In this document: positions 20,156 through 31,069 of the stretch, in pieces
Numbering within the stretch: position 1 is the first letter of the stretch
Layout: each line of letters starts with the position of its first letter
Origin: Helichrysum umbraculigerum
Lineage: Eukaryota > Streptophyta > Magnoliopsida > Asterales > Asteraceae
Length of the DNA stretch: 64,000 nucleotides
Direction: 5' to 3'
Assembly: GCA_949592205.1 (NCBI GenBank)
Contig: CATIUR010000003.1
Coordinates: 83,167,001-83,231,000, forward strand
The notes under the pieces: generated by a model
Told to the model about the DNA's origin: nothing
The model's database searches: none
Seen by the model: the letters and a program-made list of their open reading frames with translations, nothing else
Made by a program: the position numbers and the translations under genes

Positions 20156-23058
20156 TGTAACACCCCCAAATTTTACAGTTGCGGAAGCGATGTTTTGGGT
20201 GTTACTAATCAATAATCACAAGCACAAAGGATACAGTGAACGACTCTAAATGAGACGTTCGAAAAGTTATTACATTAGTACATAAGTAGTTTCAAAATAC
20301 AAGCTCGAGTTTAGTAATTTCCTAGAGATTCTAATACATAACAACTAGTACAAAAGTAATGTAGTAAGATCTCCAAGCTTGTAATGCATGCGACTCGAGC
20401 TAGTTAAGCTTATCCTGCTGGGCATCCCTACTGATGCTGTGTACCTGAGAAGCATTACTAAAACGGTCAACCAAAAAGGTTGGTGAATCTCACAGGTTTA
20501 TAAGTAAGTAAACAGTTTGAACACACAAGTAGTATTTGTAAATCTCAGCTAGCCAGTATGTAACGATCACAAGTCATGCACATCGTTCACATAAGTTTTA
20601 ATAAGTGGGTGGTCGCAAGTCATGCAAACCGTTTGATACAATCGCCATGAGCCCCCATAGTTGATGCTTAACGTACAGTAAATATCGGTACCCCCTCATG
20701 AATGTAATCCAAAACATTCATACGGAACGAGTAAGAAACGCCCGTTTCTACAGGAACGGTTCGTGGTAGTGCTTGCTACCCCGGGCGGGGATTGTCAGTC
20801 CCATATGGATCCATATACTAAAACTCGCGCTTATCACATAACTAACAACTAGGGTTCAGGAGGATTTCATTGGATTAGTCGTAAACCCATGCAATTGGCG
20901 TATCGTTAATCTCGTACAGTAAGTAAATCATGTCAGCAAGTAAGTTTTGTGTGTTCATGTAAAACAGTAATGCATCTCACCCCTGAGTATAAAACAGTAA
21001 AGTAGGGGCTGTAAGACTCACCTGAGTCTGGCAGACAATGCAGTAAGTAAGCAAGTAGTATCCCGAACTTGCAACCCTTAGCGTCCTAATACGCATAAGG
21101 TTTAGTAAGTAAATGGAATACTTGTAAAGTATCCATGCTAGTTGTTCCCAAACTAGTTAATGTCCGTTAGTTTGTTTGTACGTTTGTACTCGTTTGTAAA
21201 TCGTAGTTTGTATAAAAGTTGTACTGTCCGTTTGTTATCGGTGTATAATAATAATTCCATCCATTATTATTATGTATTCATAGTAGTGGTACAGTTGTAA
21301 AGTATACTCGTATGATCGTTTGTTTGTATTACAACCTGTATCGTTTGTGTACGTTCCAATGGGCTTAGACCCCAAGGGTACGAGTGAAACCTCGTAAGTA
21401 TTCGTATGTATGTTCGTATCGTATTCGTTTTAGTAATTGAAAAGTGGTTCCAACACTTAGAAAATATTTAGTTTTCTGTTCTGGGCATTATGCGACACTA
21501 TAATGCGACACTAGGGTAGTGTCGCAGACAATATGCGACACAAGGGAAGTGTCGTATGACTTGGTTCTGGTTTGGAGTTTATGCGACACAAGGGCTGTGT
21601 CGCAGACATGGGTACGACACTGTATACGACATAGTCGTAGTGTCGCAATCAAGCGAAAATATGCGACACAAGAGAAGTGTCGTGGAAACAAGGTGCGACA
21701 TAAGAGCTGTGTCGCAGTCAAGCGACGGGTACGACACAACCATGCGACACTATGGTAGTGTCGCATAAAGATGTGTCCAGATGCGACACAAAGAGGCTGT
21801 TTTGGTGTTTGCTCGGTTTTGAGGTCAAACGTTCGAGTCTTGACCCGAGGCTTTTACCTAAGTCATATTATGGCTAATAATCACTTTATCAACTGAGTTT
21901 TCGGTTCTAGAGGTCCTCGAGGTGTCGGTTTTTAGTTAATCTTTTCCAAAGTTTTGACACAAAATATATATGTTTGTAAATTGATTTTTATAGAAAAACG
22001 AGGGCGTTTCTGGGCTAAACCTTCTTCACGAAAGTTGTAGCCGACAAAAAGACAAAGATTTTATGTTTAGGAAGTTTTCGTTGATTTTGAACACACGATT
22101 TTATAAAAATTCTGGAAGTGGACTGTTTTCAGTGGTGGTTCTTGGTTTAAGTTTTCGAGTTCCAAAAACGAGTTTTAACGTATAATTTGGACATTATAAA
22201 GCTAGGGAAACATTAATCTAGCAAAATAAAAGTAATCGGAAAAGTTTCGGGTCGCCGGAAAACTTACAAAGTGATCGAATCGAGAAACCGAAAAGATAGA
22301 GTTGTAGCCCTCGTCGTAGTGATCGTCGTTGCTCCTTTCCGTTTTGTGATTTATGTTTGTTTCGGGTGTGTTTTCTAGAGAGAGAGAGTGCCGATTTTAG
22401 AGAGAGAGATGAGAGAGTTTGAGAGAGAGTTGGAGATGATGGAGTATGGTGTTGTGTTTGAGTGTGGAAGGAGAAAGCATGGGGGGTGATGTCCCCATGC
22501 TTGGGCCGGTTTTTGGGTGGGGCCACAAGGTGTGGTCTCACCAATTTTTCGTTCCCCCGCGTTTGCGCTCCGTGAGGTGTTCGTTTCCCCGGTCGTTTAA
22601 ACGTTAAAATCATTTTATGCGCGATTAAATATACGTTTTAAAATACGAAATATTACACGATAATTTAATGGTAGTATTTTACCAAAATACTAGTTTCTAA
22701 GTTATAAAATATAACTTTGATTTGTTTAGTTGGTTGGTCGAGTTTTCGGAGAGTTCGGTGACGTTTTGGTTAAAACATACGTTTTCGTTATATTATAATC
22801 ATAATATAAAGTAATAATCATAGTAATTAAATAATGTCACATTATTTAATAGTTGTTTTATCAGTGTACGCAAGTTTGTACAGTTGTTGTTTTATACGAT
22901 ATTTGTACTAATCGTATACGCGTATATATATACATATATTCCATCCATATACATATATATAAGCAAGTAATGTATATAATCCTATTTCATATTATATACA
23001 CGTAATAAACACGTAATTAGGAAAATTTTAAATTTACCCTAAATTTGGGGTTGTTACA
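20156..23058 (-). repeat. 3' LTR of the pol-less element
   Basis: Bounded by TGTAAC and GTTACA. Same length as 26093-28995 and nearly identical. It contains GCGACAC hairpins at 21491-21789, a CT-rich run (minus sense) near 22375-22440 and a GTAAGT donor-like site at 22262-22267. Frames inside it are not genes. Confidence 0.93.
21491..21789 (-). repeat. GCGACAC-GTGTCGC hairpin array, 3' LTR copy
   Basis: Repeated pairs of TGCGACAC and GTGTCGCA with short loops; for example TGCGACACT at 21504-21512 pairs perfectly with AGTGTCGCA at 21518-21526. At least six further pairs follow with loops of similar size and a few changed bases. Confidence 0.92.
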
Positions 23059-23217
23059 TTCTCCCCTTGTTAATTAAATTTCGTCCCGAAATTTGTTCGA
23101 AGTGGTAATCGGTAGTTTGATATTCGTTAGGTAGCTACAATACGTACTAGCAGCCTACGGTAGTAGGGTAGGTCCTACAGTGTTTGAAATCAAGTAATCG
23201 TCAGGTGGTAACGTACC
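23059..23217 (-). promoter_or_regulatory. Polypurine tract and conserved 3' hairpin of the pol-less element
   Basis: In minus sense AACAAGGGGAGAA ends at the LTR. Just upstream, AAATTTCG (23076-23083) and CGAAATTT (23087-23094) form an 8-base stem with a 3-base loop. The same hairpin and tract occur before the 3' LTRs of Gypsy 2 and Gypsy 3. The rest is a short 3' UTR after ORF2. Confidence 0.75.
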
Positions 23218-23832
23218 CTAAATTTTGTTGCCTGATGGTAGTGGGCATTGGGCCTTGAGATGGCCAGCACTCCCACAGTTGAAGCAGAGTTTCGCTTTGG
23301 GAGGGTTCGTACTTTTTGGGTCGGACTTGCATCGACTGGTGGGTGTGGTACACGGGTTGTCATGATGTCGAGTGCATCGAGCACAGTAAGGTCTATTTCC
23401 CCTGTAAACTTTCACCCTTTTTGCTGGAGGTGGTGTAAAATCAGCGTCGGTATCCTTTTTAGTAGGATTACTTTGTGAAGTTGGTGGTGGAGTAGGGTTT
23501 TCTAAAGCTATCAAACGTAGCTCGTACTCACGCATACGCAGGTCGTTTTGGAAAGCAATTCGTCGCAGGTCATCAATGTCCTCCCGTGCTTCAGTCAGTT
23601 GTTTTAGCAGCGAATCAATAGTTTGGTTTAGGTGGCTGACTGATTCAGTAGCCATGGTTTCATCAACTGGTGCTTTTGCAGCAGTTGGAGCAGCAGGAAC
23701 AGCAGGTGTCATTTCTGATTCGGCGGAGTGTTCTGTATCACACTCGAGTTCGAGGAGGTAAGGAAACATCGTTGGTTCCTCACTGAGCAGGTCATCATCC
23801 AAGGTAGGATTGTTGGCGGAGTAAGTTGTCAT
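23218..23832 (-). CDS. ORF2 of the pol-less element: coiled coil plus zinc knuckles, 204 residues
   Basis: Function unknown; probably an RNA-binding accessory protein. Seen in order: acidic N-terminus (1-45); Ala/Pro segment (42-57); predicted coiled coil with Leu/Ile heptads (about 64-111); PPPAKRVKV at 135-142, very like the c-Myc nuclear signal; a Cys/His motif YCARCTRHHDNPC (149-161); and a CCHC knuckle CFNCGSAGHLKAQC (183-196). The last third resembles the nucleocapsid end of the element's own Gag, so it may be a coiled coil fused to a duplicated Gag tail. The start ATG (23830-23832) follows AG-GAA, a possible splice acceptor. The gene replaces pol between gag and the 3' LTR and is open throughout. 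Confidence 0.7.
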   Translation of the reverse strand: MTTYSANNPTLDDDLLSEEPTMFPYLLELECDTEHSAESEMTPAVPAAPTAAKAPVDETMATESVSHLNQTIDSLLKQLTEAREDIDDLRRIAFQNDLRMREYELRLIALENPTPPPTSQSNPTKKDTDADFTPPPAKRVKVYRGNRPYCARCTRHHDNPCTTPTSRCKSDPKSTNPPKAKLCFNCGSAGHLKAQCPLPSGNKI

Positions 23833-24120
23833 TTCCTACGAAAATATTATTCTATTTAAGAATTTTTACCAGCCAGTGAAGTTCTATTGGATGACTTGTT
23901 TAAAGTACGAATAATATACGAGTTCCCGGTCTCAACCAGTGTGAGATAATTGGGAAAAGAGTTTGTTATTGGTAGTCTAAGTGTAATACAAGTTATACAT
24001 TCGGATTTCGTATAGTCGGTCGTTTCCTAATCCTATTGGGTACTTAGGATCACACAGAATAATAGACAGTTACACATAATTATTAAGCGAGAGATTTATG
24101 AGAAAAACAGTTTCGGGTAA
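23833..24120 (-). other. Spacer between gag and ORF2
   Basis: 288 bases without a gene or any recognisable pol remnant. The end next to ORF2 is T-rich and finishes in TTTTCGTAG, which would suit a splice acceptor for ORF2. Confidence 0.5.
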
Positions 24121-25212
24121 TCAAAGAATGAGCGTACCCGGGTTAAGCAAATCACAAAGTCTCGGATTCGGGTCATCTTCCCTAGCGTTAATCACATAAG
24201 CTCTGCTCCTCGTATTGTTGGTTCGGAGTTTCAGTTTTGGGCAGTCCTTCCTGAAGTGCCCGGTACCATTGTACTCATAGCAAGTTTTGGGTGCAGGAGC
24301 TTCAGTACCAGTGGGGTTGGTTCGGCAATCTTGGGCCAGGTGCCCGAATTTCTTGCATTTTGTACAGGGACAAGAGCCGTTATGATGACGACTACATTTG
24401 GAGCAGAAAGGTTTGCTCCCCTTGTAAGCCTTTGAGTCATTTGCGTTGACAATTGCAGGCTTTTTGTCAGAAGTCGGGTTGGGTGAGTGGGGAATCACTT
24501 CCCATTTACGTTTGTTATTTGCAGATGGGGTTGAAGTTGAGCCACGGCGGACAGAATTGGCCGTCAACTCATGAGCCATACGAATGGCGCTCTGAATGGT
24601 TCCCGGTTTGGACGAAGTTACTAAATCTTGAAGTCGTTCGGGAAGTCCATCAACGTATTTTTCGATCCTTTTGTACTCAGGATCAACCATGGATGGGCAC
24701 AAGAGTGCCAGCTGGTGAAAACGGTTGGTGTAGCCGGTGATGTCATCACCCTGCATCTTGTGATTCCAGAATTCTAACTCTAGTTGCTTCAGCTCATCTC
24801 TCGGGCAGTACTCGCCCCTCAGCATATTCTTTAGTTCATCCCACTGTAGTTTGTAAGCATCGGCAATACTCACCGTTTGAGCATAAGTGTTCCACCAGGT
24901 TAAGGCAATTTCAGAAAAGGTGCTGGCGGCGAATTTGACTTTATCCTCTTCCTTGCAATTGCAGATGAGGAACACTGATTCAATTTTCTCGGTCCAACGA
25001 ATCAGACCAATCGCTCCTTCAGTTCCTGCAAAGCTCAGAGGCTTGCAGTTATGGAAGTCTTTGTAGGTGCAGGTTTTGGGTTGGGGTCCGTTGTTAGCGG
25101 TATCTTCGCTACCAGGTGCTGAAGTCCGGGTAGCCAGAGCTTGAGCCACACTACGGGCAATTATACCCGCTACTTCGGCTTCAGTAAGCATGATTTGACG
25201 TCGAGGAGGCAT
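24121..25212 (-). CDS. gag: Gag of the pol-less element, 363 residues
   Basis: Capsid/nucleocapsid protein. I take the ATG at 25210-25212 (MPPRR), because Gypsy 2 and Gypsy 3 Gags also begin MPPK and an acceptor-like CAAG-GAAC lies just upstream; an ATG nine codons earlier is in frame. The capsid region is very close to Gypsy 2: GTEGAIGLIRW (63-73), ALTWWNTYAQT (103-113), EFWNHKMQG near 147-155. The nucleocapsid has an HH-type motif, a good knuckle CTKCKKFGHLAQDC (283-296) and a degenerate one where CYEYNGTGH has Tyr for the second Cys (311-324). The homology to gag-pol stops where the protease would begin and is followed by a short unrelated tail and a stop. Confidence 0.88.
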   Translation of the reverse strand: MPPRRQIMLTEAEVAGIIARSVAQALATRTSAPGSEDTANNGPQPKTCTYKDFHNCKPLSFAGTEGAIGLIRWTEKIESVFLICNCKEEDKVKFAASTFSEIALTWWNTYAQTVSIADAYKLQWDELKNMLRGEYCPRDELKQLELEFWNHKMQGDDITGYTNRFHQLALLCPSMVDPEYKRIEKYVDGLPERLQDLVTSSKPGTIQSAIRMAHELTANSVRRGSTSTPSANNKRKWEVIPHSPNPTSDKKPAIVNANDSKAYKGSKPFCSKCSRHHNGSCPCTKCKKFGHLAQDCRTNPTGTEAPAPKTCYEYNGTGHFRKDCPKLKLRTNNTRSRAYVINAREDDPNPRLCDLLNPGTLIL

Positions 25213-26077
25213 GTTCCTTGAAACAATAATAAAGAACATGTGAGGATTTGAATAAGAATTATGGCGGTGATGATTTAGTACATTTAAAGAAATTTCGTCA
25301 ACGGTTGAAATTGGTTCAAAGTTTGTGGGTTATAAATAAGTTTATACAGTTTCGAAATTTTTTGAAAATTTCATAAAACATTTTGTAAGAAATTTTTGTA
25401 ACATGTTTGACAAAAATACATTTGTTATAAAATTTCGATGAATAAAAGAAATCGGTTGTATAATTTGAAGTCTGACGGAGACTTGGGTTGAAAATGATTC
25501 TATTGGGATACATATAACGGTACGGTGGGGTACGTTGTAGAATGGTATAAACGTCGAATTAGGTAGGAATAGTAAATGAAAACAAGGTCTCGATCTTTAT
25601 ATCGAAGGACGTTCGAGTAACTATGGTTGTCAGTTATAACGGTGTGGAAGTCTTCGGACGTAAGTCGGTAGTCGTGAATTTATAAAAATCGAATAAGGAT
25701 GGAACGACGAGAGTCGGGTTGTCGTTTGTTTGATAAAATTTGAAAGTGAATTTCGTAGTAGTCGAGAGAGAGTATCGTATCGGGGAAAGAGGCCTATGTA
25801 TATATATATATAACACATAACCGCCTAGTGTGTGTCTAGCACACAATCAAGTAAAAGTCCCGGTTCTCTCGAGGTCAGAGTCAGCTAATGCATTCCGGTT
25901 CAACATAACCCCTTTCAGAACTCACATCATCTTCATTTAATTGTACATAGTTGATCAGGCTATGTTAAATTAAACTCGTATGCTGTAATTCCTGAACCAG
26001 TTATACCTAATGAGGAATACTGCCTAACGGTCATAGTCTAGGCCCACTAAATGCAACCTAGTTCACTATAACCTTAG
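25213..26077 (-). promoter_or_regulatory. Leader of the pol-less element with shared block
   Basis: Non-coding. The first 150 bases after the PBS (about 25931-26077) are nearly identical to the same place in Gypsy 2 and Gypsy 3, far more alike than most of the LTR sequence, and so may be a packaging or dimerisation signal. The remaining 700 bases hold no credible gene. Confidence 0.65.
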
Positions 26078-26089
26078 GCTCTGATACCA
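26078..26089 (-). promoter_or_regulatory. Primer binding site of the pol-less element
   Basis: TGGTATCAGAGC on the minus strand, three bases from the LTR; matches the 3' end complement of initiator-Met tRNA, as in Gypsy 2 and Gypsy 3. Confidence 0.92.
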
Positions 26090-26092
26090 ATC

Positions 26093-28995
26093 TGTAACAC
26101 CCCCAAATTTTACAGTTGCGGAAGCGATGTTTTGGGTGTTACTAATCAATAATCACAAGCACAAAGGATACAGTGAACGACTCTAAATGAGACGTTCGAA
26201 AAGTTATTACATTAGTACATAAGTAGTTTCAAAATACAAGCTCGAGTTTAGTAATTTCCTAGAGATTCTAATACATAACAACTAGTACAAAAGTAATGTA
26301 GTAAGATCTCCAAGCTTGTAATGCATGCGACTCGAGCTAGTTAAGCTTATCCTGCTGGGCATCCCTACTGATGCTGTGTACCTGAGAAGCATTACTAAAA
26401 CGGTCAACCAAAAAGGTTGGTGAATCTCACAGGTTTATAAGTAAGTAAACAGTTTGAACACACAAGTAGTATTTGTAAATCTCAGCTAGCCAGTATGTAA
26501 CGATCACAAGTCATGCACATCGTTCACATAAGTTTTAATAAGTGGGTGGTCGCAAGTCATGCAAACCGTTTGATACAATCGCCATGAGCCCCCATAGTTG
26601 ATGCTTAACGTACAGTAAATATCGGTACCCCCTCATGAATGTAATCCAAAACATTCATACGGAACGAGTAAGAAACGCCCGTTTCTACAGGAACGGTTCG
26701 TGGTAGTGCTTGCTACCCCGGGCGGGGATTGTCAGTCCCATATGGATCCATATACTAAAACTCGCGCTTATCACATAACTAACAACTAGGGTTCAGGAGG
26801 ATTTCATTGGATTAGTCGTAAACCCATGCAATTGGCGTATCGTTAATCTCGTACAGTAAGTAAATCATGGCAGCAAGTAAGTTTTGTGTGTTCATGTAAA
26901 ACAGTAATGCATCTCACCCCTGAGTATAAAACAGTAAAGTAGGGGCTGTAAGACTCACCTGAGTCTGGCAGACAATGCAGTAAGTAAGCAAGTAGTATCC
27001 CGAACTTGCAACCCTTAGCGTCCTAATACGCATAAGGTTTAGTAAGTAAATGGAATACTTGTAAAGTATCCATGCTAGTTGTTCCCAAACTAGTTAATGT
27101 CCGTTAGTTTGTTTGTACGTTTGTACTCGTTTGTAAATCGTAGTTTGTATAAAAGTTGTACTGTCCGTTTGTTATCGGTGTATAATAATAATTCCATCCA
27201 TTATTATTATGTATTCATAGTAGTGGTACAGTTGTAAAGTATACTCGTATGATCGTTTGTTTGTATTACAACCTGTATCGTTTGTGTACGTTCCAATGGG
27301 CTTAGACCCCAAGGGTACGAGTGAAACCTCGTAAGTATTCGTATGTATGTTCGTATCGTATTCGTTTTAGTAATTGAAAAGTGGTTCCAACACTTAGAAA
27401 ATATTTAGTTTTCTGTTCTGGGCATTATGCGACACTATAATGCGACACTAGGGTAGTGTCGCAGACAATATGCGACACAAGGGAAGTGTCGTATGACTTG
27501 GTTCTGGTTTGGAGTTTATGCGACACAAGGGCTGTGTCGCAGACATGGGTACGACACTGTATACGACATAGTCGTAGTGTCGCAATCAAGCGAAAATATG
27601 CGACACAAGAGAAGTGTCGTGGAAACAAGGTGCGACATAAGAGCTGTGTCGCAGTCAAGCGACGGGTACGACACAACCATGCGACACTATGGTAGTGTCG
27701 CATAAAGATGTGTCCAGATGCGACACAAAGAGGCTGTTTTGGTGTTTGCTCGGTTTTGAGGTCAAACGTTCGAGTCTTGACCCGAGGCTTTTACCTAAGT
27801 CATATTATGGCTAATAATCACTTTATCAACTGAGTTTTCGGTTCTAGAGGTCCTCGAGGTGTCGGTTTTTAGTTAATCTTTTCCAAAGTTTTGACACAAA
27901 ATATATATGTTTGTAAATTGATTTTTATAGAAAAACGAGGGCGTTTCTGGGCTAAACCTTCTTCACGAAAGTTGTAGCCGACGAAAAGACAAAGATTTTA
28001 TGTTTAGGAAGTTTTCGTTGATTTTGAACACACGATTTTATAAAAATTCTGGAAGTGGACTGTTTTCAGTGGTGGTTCTCGGTTTAAGTTTTCGAGTTCC
28101 AAAAACGAGATTTAACGTATAATTTGGACATTATAAAGCTAGGGAAACATTAATCTAGCAAAATAAAAGTAATCGGAAAAGTTTCGGGTCGCCGGAAAAC
28201 TTACAAAGTGATCGAATCGAGAAACCGAAAAGATAGAGTTGTAGCCCTCGTCGTAGTGATCGTCGTTGCTCCTTTCCGTTTTGTGATTTATGTTTGTTTC
28301 GGGTGTGTTTTCTAGAGAGAGAGAGTGCCGATTTTAGAGAGAGAGATGAGAGAGTTTGAGAGAGAGTTGGAGATGATGGAGTATGGTGTTGTGTTTGAGT
28401 GTGGAAGGAGAAAGCATGGGGGGTGATGTCCCCATGCTTGGGCCGGTTTTTGGGTGGGGCCACAAGGTGTGGTCTCACCAATTTTTCGTTCCCCCGCGTT
28501 TGCGCTCCGTGAGGTGTTCGTTTCCCCGGTCGTTTAAACGTTAAAATCATTTTATGCGCGATTAAATATACGTTTTAAAATACGAAATATTACACGATAA
28601 TTTAATGGTAGTATTTTACCAAAATACTAGTTTCTAAGTTATAAAATATAACTTTGATTTGTTTAGTTGGTTGGTCGAGTTTTCGGAGAGTTCGGTGACG
28701 TTTTGGTTAAAACATACGTTTTCGTTATATTATAATCATAATATAAAGTAATAATCATAGTAATTAAATAATGTCACATTATTTAATAGTTGTTTTATCA
28801 GTGTACGCAAGTTTGTACAGTTGTTGTTTTATACGATATTTGTACTAATCGTATACGCGTATATATATACATATATTCCATCCATATACATATATATAAG
28901 CAAGTAATGTATATAATCCTATTTCATATTATATACACGTAATAAACACGTAATTAGGAAAATTTTAAATTTACCCTAAATTTGGGGTTGTTACA
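26093..28995 (-). repeat. 5' LTR of the pol-less element
   Basis: 2,903 bases. Differs from 20156-23058 at about four sites that I can find (for example CATGGC for CATGTC, and GACGAAAAG for GACAAAAAG). Holds the hairpin array at 27428-27726, a CT-rich leader start near 28312-28375 (minus sense) and the GTAAGT donor-like site at 28199-28204. Confidence 0.93.
27428..27726 (-). repeat. GCGACAC-GTGTCGC hairpin array, 5' LTR copy
   Basis: Same array as 21491-21789, offset by 5,937 bases. In minus-strand sense it lies downstream of the donor-like site, so it would fall inside the predicted leader intron. Confidence 0.92.
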
Positions 28996-29701
28996 CAATA
29001 ATAGTTGATGATTTGTCCAAGTGGGAGACTGTTGGAATAGTGTCCAATATCATAACTAATTGGTAAGACTATCATTAAAAGTAAAGTCCATTTTGGGTTG
29101 CCCTCAATAAACAGTCGAGAGAAAGATTAAGGAATAATATTAATTGGTTTTAATATTATTTTGATTAGTTAGTTTATTAATTTAATTAATTAGAAATAAA
29201 AAGTAATTAAAATGGCGGAAGATTCTGGAATTGCACTTTAGCTGGCGGCTAAACCAAGAAAGATAAGGCGGTGGAGATCGCATACTTAAAGTCCAAGGCA
29301 AGCACCTTTAGCCGGCGGCTAAAAGTCAAAATCTGCAATTTCAGGGTTTTCTCTCCAAGTATAAATTGGGGTCAACCCTATACCTTAATACATACGAATT
29401 TCATATGAATTTTTGAAGGTTTCAAAAATTCTTCTTTCTCTTGGGTTTTTGGGTGTAAAGCATTAGAGGTATTCTACTTTGGGTACTTGCCTCTAAGTAA
29501 CGAAACTCTGCTGGTTGGTCTGCGCGTGAGAAATAGATTTTCTCTAAGGTTAGTGTTTTTCCTTATTTATCCAATTTGTTTATTGTACTATTTATTCAAG
29601 TTAAGATCCTTAGGGTTTAGTTTCCTAATTACCCTAGATTATAAAATTATTATTTTTTCGCTGCGTTATGATAATCTAGTTAGGGAATAGAGAACCCAAC
29701 A
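28996..29701 (+). repeat. Copia 2 polypurine tract and 3' LTR
   Basis: After the target duplication caata the Copia 2 3' UTR resumes, with polypurine tract AAGTGGGAGAC before the LTR. The LTR is 29030-29701, starting TGTTGGAATAG and ending CCCAACA (672 bases). It carries two copies of a 17-base palindrome: TTTAGCTGGCGGCTAAA (29237-29253, one mismatch) and TTTAGCCGGCGGCTAAA (29307-29323, perfect). The right flank begins ATGTGTTAC, half of the palindrome repeated in the next region. The frame at 29487-29690 is not a credible gene. Confidence 0.85.
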
Positions 29702-30284
29702 ATGTGTTACTGCGTGATAACACATGTGTTAATGAATGCCAACACATGTGTTACTGAATGTATATTTCACATGTGTTAGAAAGTATCTTGTGTCATAAAC
29801 CATGTGTTACTGTATCATAACATGTGTTACTGTATGCTAACACATGTGTTACTGTATGCTAACACATGTGTTACTGTATGCTAACACATGTCTTACTACA
29901 TGATAACACATGTGTTACTGAACGCAAACACATGTGTTACTGAATGTATTTGTCACATGTGTTAGAATGTGTCTTGTTTCATAAACCACGTGTTACTGTG
30001 TTATAACACATGTGTTACGGTATGCTAACACATGTGTTACTGCATGATAACACATGTGTTACTGAATGCTAACACATGTGTTACTGAATGCTAACACATG
30101 TGTTACTGAATGTATTTGTCACATGTGTTAGAATGTATCTTGTGTCATAAACCATGTGTCACTGTGTCATAACACATGTGTTACTGTATTCTAACACATG
30201 TGTTACTGCATGCTAACACATGTGTTACTGCATGCTAACACATGTGTTACTGCATGATAACACATGTGTTACTGAATGTATTTG
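29702..30284 (+). repeat. AACACATGTGTT palindrome array, first block
   Basis: About 16 perfect copies of the 12-base palindrome AACACATGTGTT plus degenerate ones, joined by spacers such as ACTGCATGCT and ACTGAATGCT, giving a unit near 20-22 bases. A longer unit containing TTAGAATGTGTCTTGTTTCA recurs three times, near 29775, 29960 and 30127, so there is also a higher-order repeat of about 165-185 bases. It abuts the FAR1 remnant and was probably intron or non-coding DNA of the MULE. Confidence 0.92.
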
Positions 30285-31056
30285 TGATCGCAGATTCTTC
30301 ATGATGTACCTGATGATACTGAGTTCAAGAAAAAGTTCAATAGGATTATATGGAACATGTGATACTAACTACTACCTCTCTTTTGATTTATTTGAATCAA
30401 GGTGCTTTACGTGTTAAAGGATGGCTAGGTGGAGTGTAACTGCAAGTAGTTTACTAGGCGTGGATTATTATGTAGGCACATTTTTTGTGTGTTCAAAAAC
30501 CATAACATTGAGGAGATGCCAAGTCGGTACATTTTAAGAAGATGGACCAAGAATTTGATTCCCATTAAAGTTCGTAAAAGAAAACGAATTGTAACCATGT
30601 GTGACTAACTCTCAAGCGAGGTGGCTTCCAGCTTTGAGGATTGTTTGCAGCTGATAGGAAATAATCAATAAAAGATGGCTGATTTTGTGATGAAGTTGAA
30701 GAAGATGAAGATGGGTCTCGAAGCTTCCACATCCGAATGAGGTAATTGAACAACTGCACGGGATTAAGAAACCGGATGTATGTGAAATTCAAAATCCGGA
30801 TGTGTTAAGGTACAAAGGATGCGGGGGAGACAAGCGTTTGATGAGTTAGAAGGAAAAAGCAATAAAAGATGCCGCAAAGAGGATAAATAAATGTGGAAAG
30901 TGTGGACAAATACAAAGAGAAAGAGGCCATAACAGTCGGTCGTGTGATAGAAGGAAGGCAGAGGCAAAGGCAAAAGCATAAGCGAAAGAGAGGAAGAAAG
31001 TGGACGCAGAGGCGAGGAAGATAGCATAAGAGCAGGCTAAGGAAAATGGAAAGTGA
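30285..31056 (+). pseudogene. FAR1/MULE transposase-related remnant
   Basis: Fragments in order: DTEFKKKFNRIIW (about 30315-30353); SWIM-type zinc-finger tail with LLCRHIFCVFKN (30465-30500); IEEMPSRYILRRWTKNL (about 30507-30557); KGCGGDKRLMS (about 30814-30846); and a C-terminal knuckle-like CGKCGQ with RGHNSRSCD (about 30898-30950). This is the order in FAR1/FRS proteins and related Mutator-like transposases. Broken by in-frame stops (for example TAG 30447-30449) and frame changes. The catalytic core is not seen, since the upstream part is lost beyond Copia 2. The Ulp1 gene on the other strand supports a MULE. Confidence 0.75.
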
Positions 31057-31069
31057 CAATTTTCATATT

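Larger units (their letters stand above)
20156..28995 (-). mobile_element. Complete pol-less Gypsy element with gag and a second ORF
   Basis: Two LTRs of equal length (2,903 bases), 5-base target duplication caata, PBS and polypurine tract in the right places for a minus-strand element. Inside are a Gag and a second zinc-knuckle protein, with no protease, reverse transcriptase, RNase H or integrase. I count about four differences between the LTRs, so the insertion is very recent although the element cannot replicate alone. Gag, leader, PBS and 3' hairpin resemble Gypsy 2 and Gypsy 3 of this window, so such elements probably supply its enzymes. The plan resembles the TR-GAG class of non-autonomous retrotransposons; the second ORF is an addition I do not know from that class. 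Confidence 0.9.

Noticed and set aside
21488..21768. Frames on both strands in the LTR, found again at 27425-27705
   Set aside because: By-products of the GCGACAC hairpins, duplicated only because the LTR is.
22218..22613. 131-codon minus-strand frame in the LTR, found again at 28155-28550
   Set aside because: Lies in the CT-rich leader part of the LTR, low complexity, similar Ser/Leu-rich frames arise in other LTRs (32951-33244) for the same reason.
29702..30284. CRISPR-like array of evenly spaced palindromic repeats
   Set aside because: Plant transposon context, spacers are themselves repetitive, and no cas genes; it is a tandem palindrome repeat.
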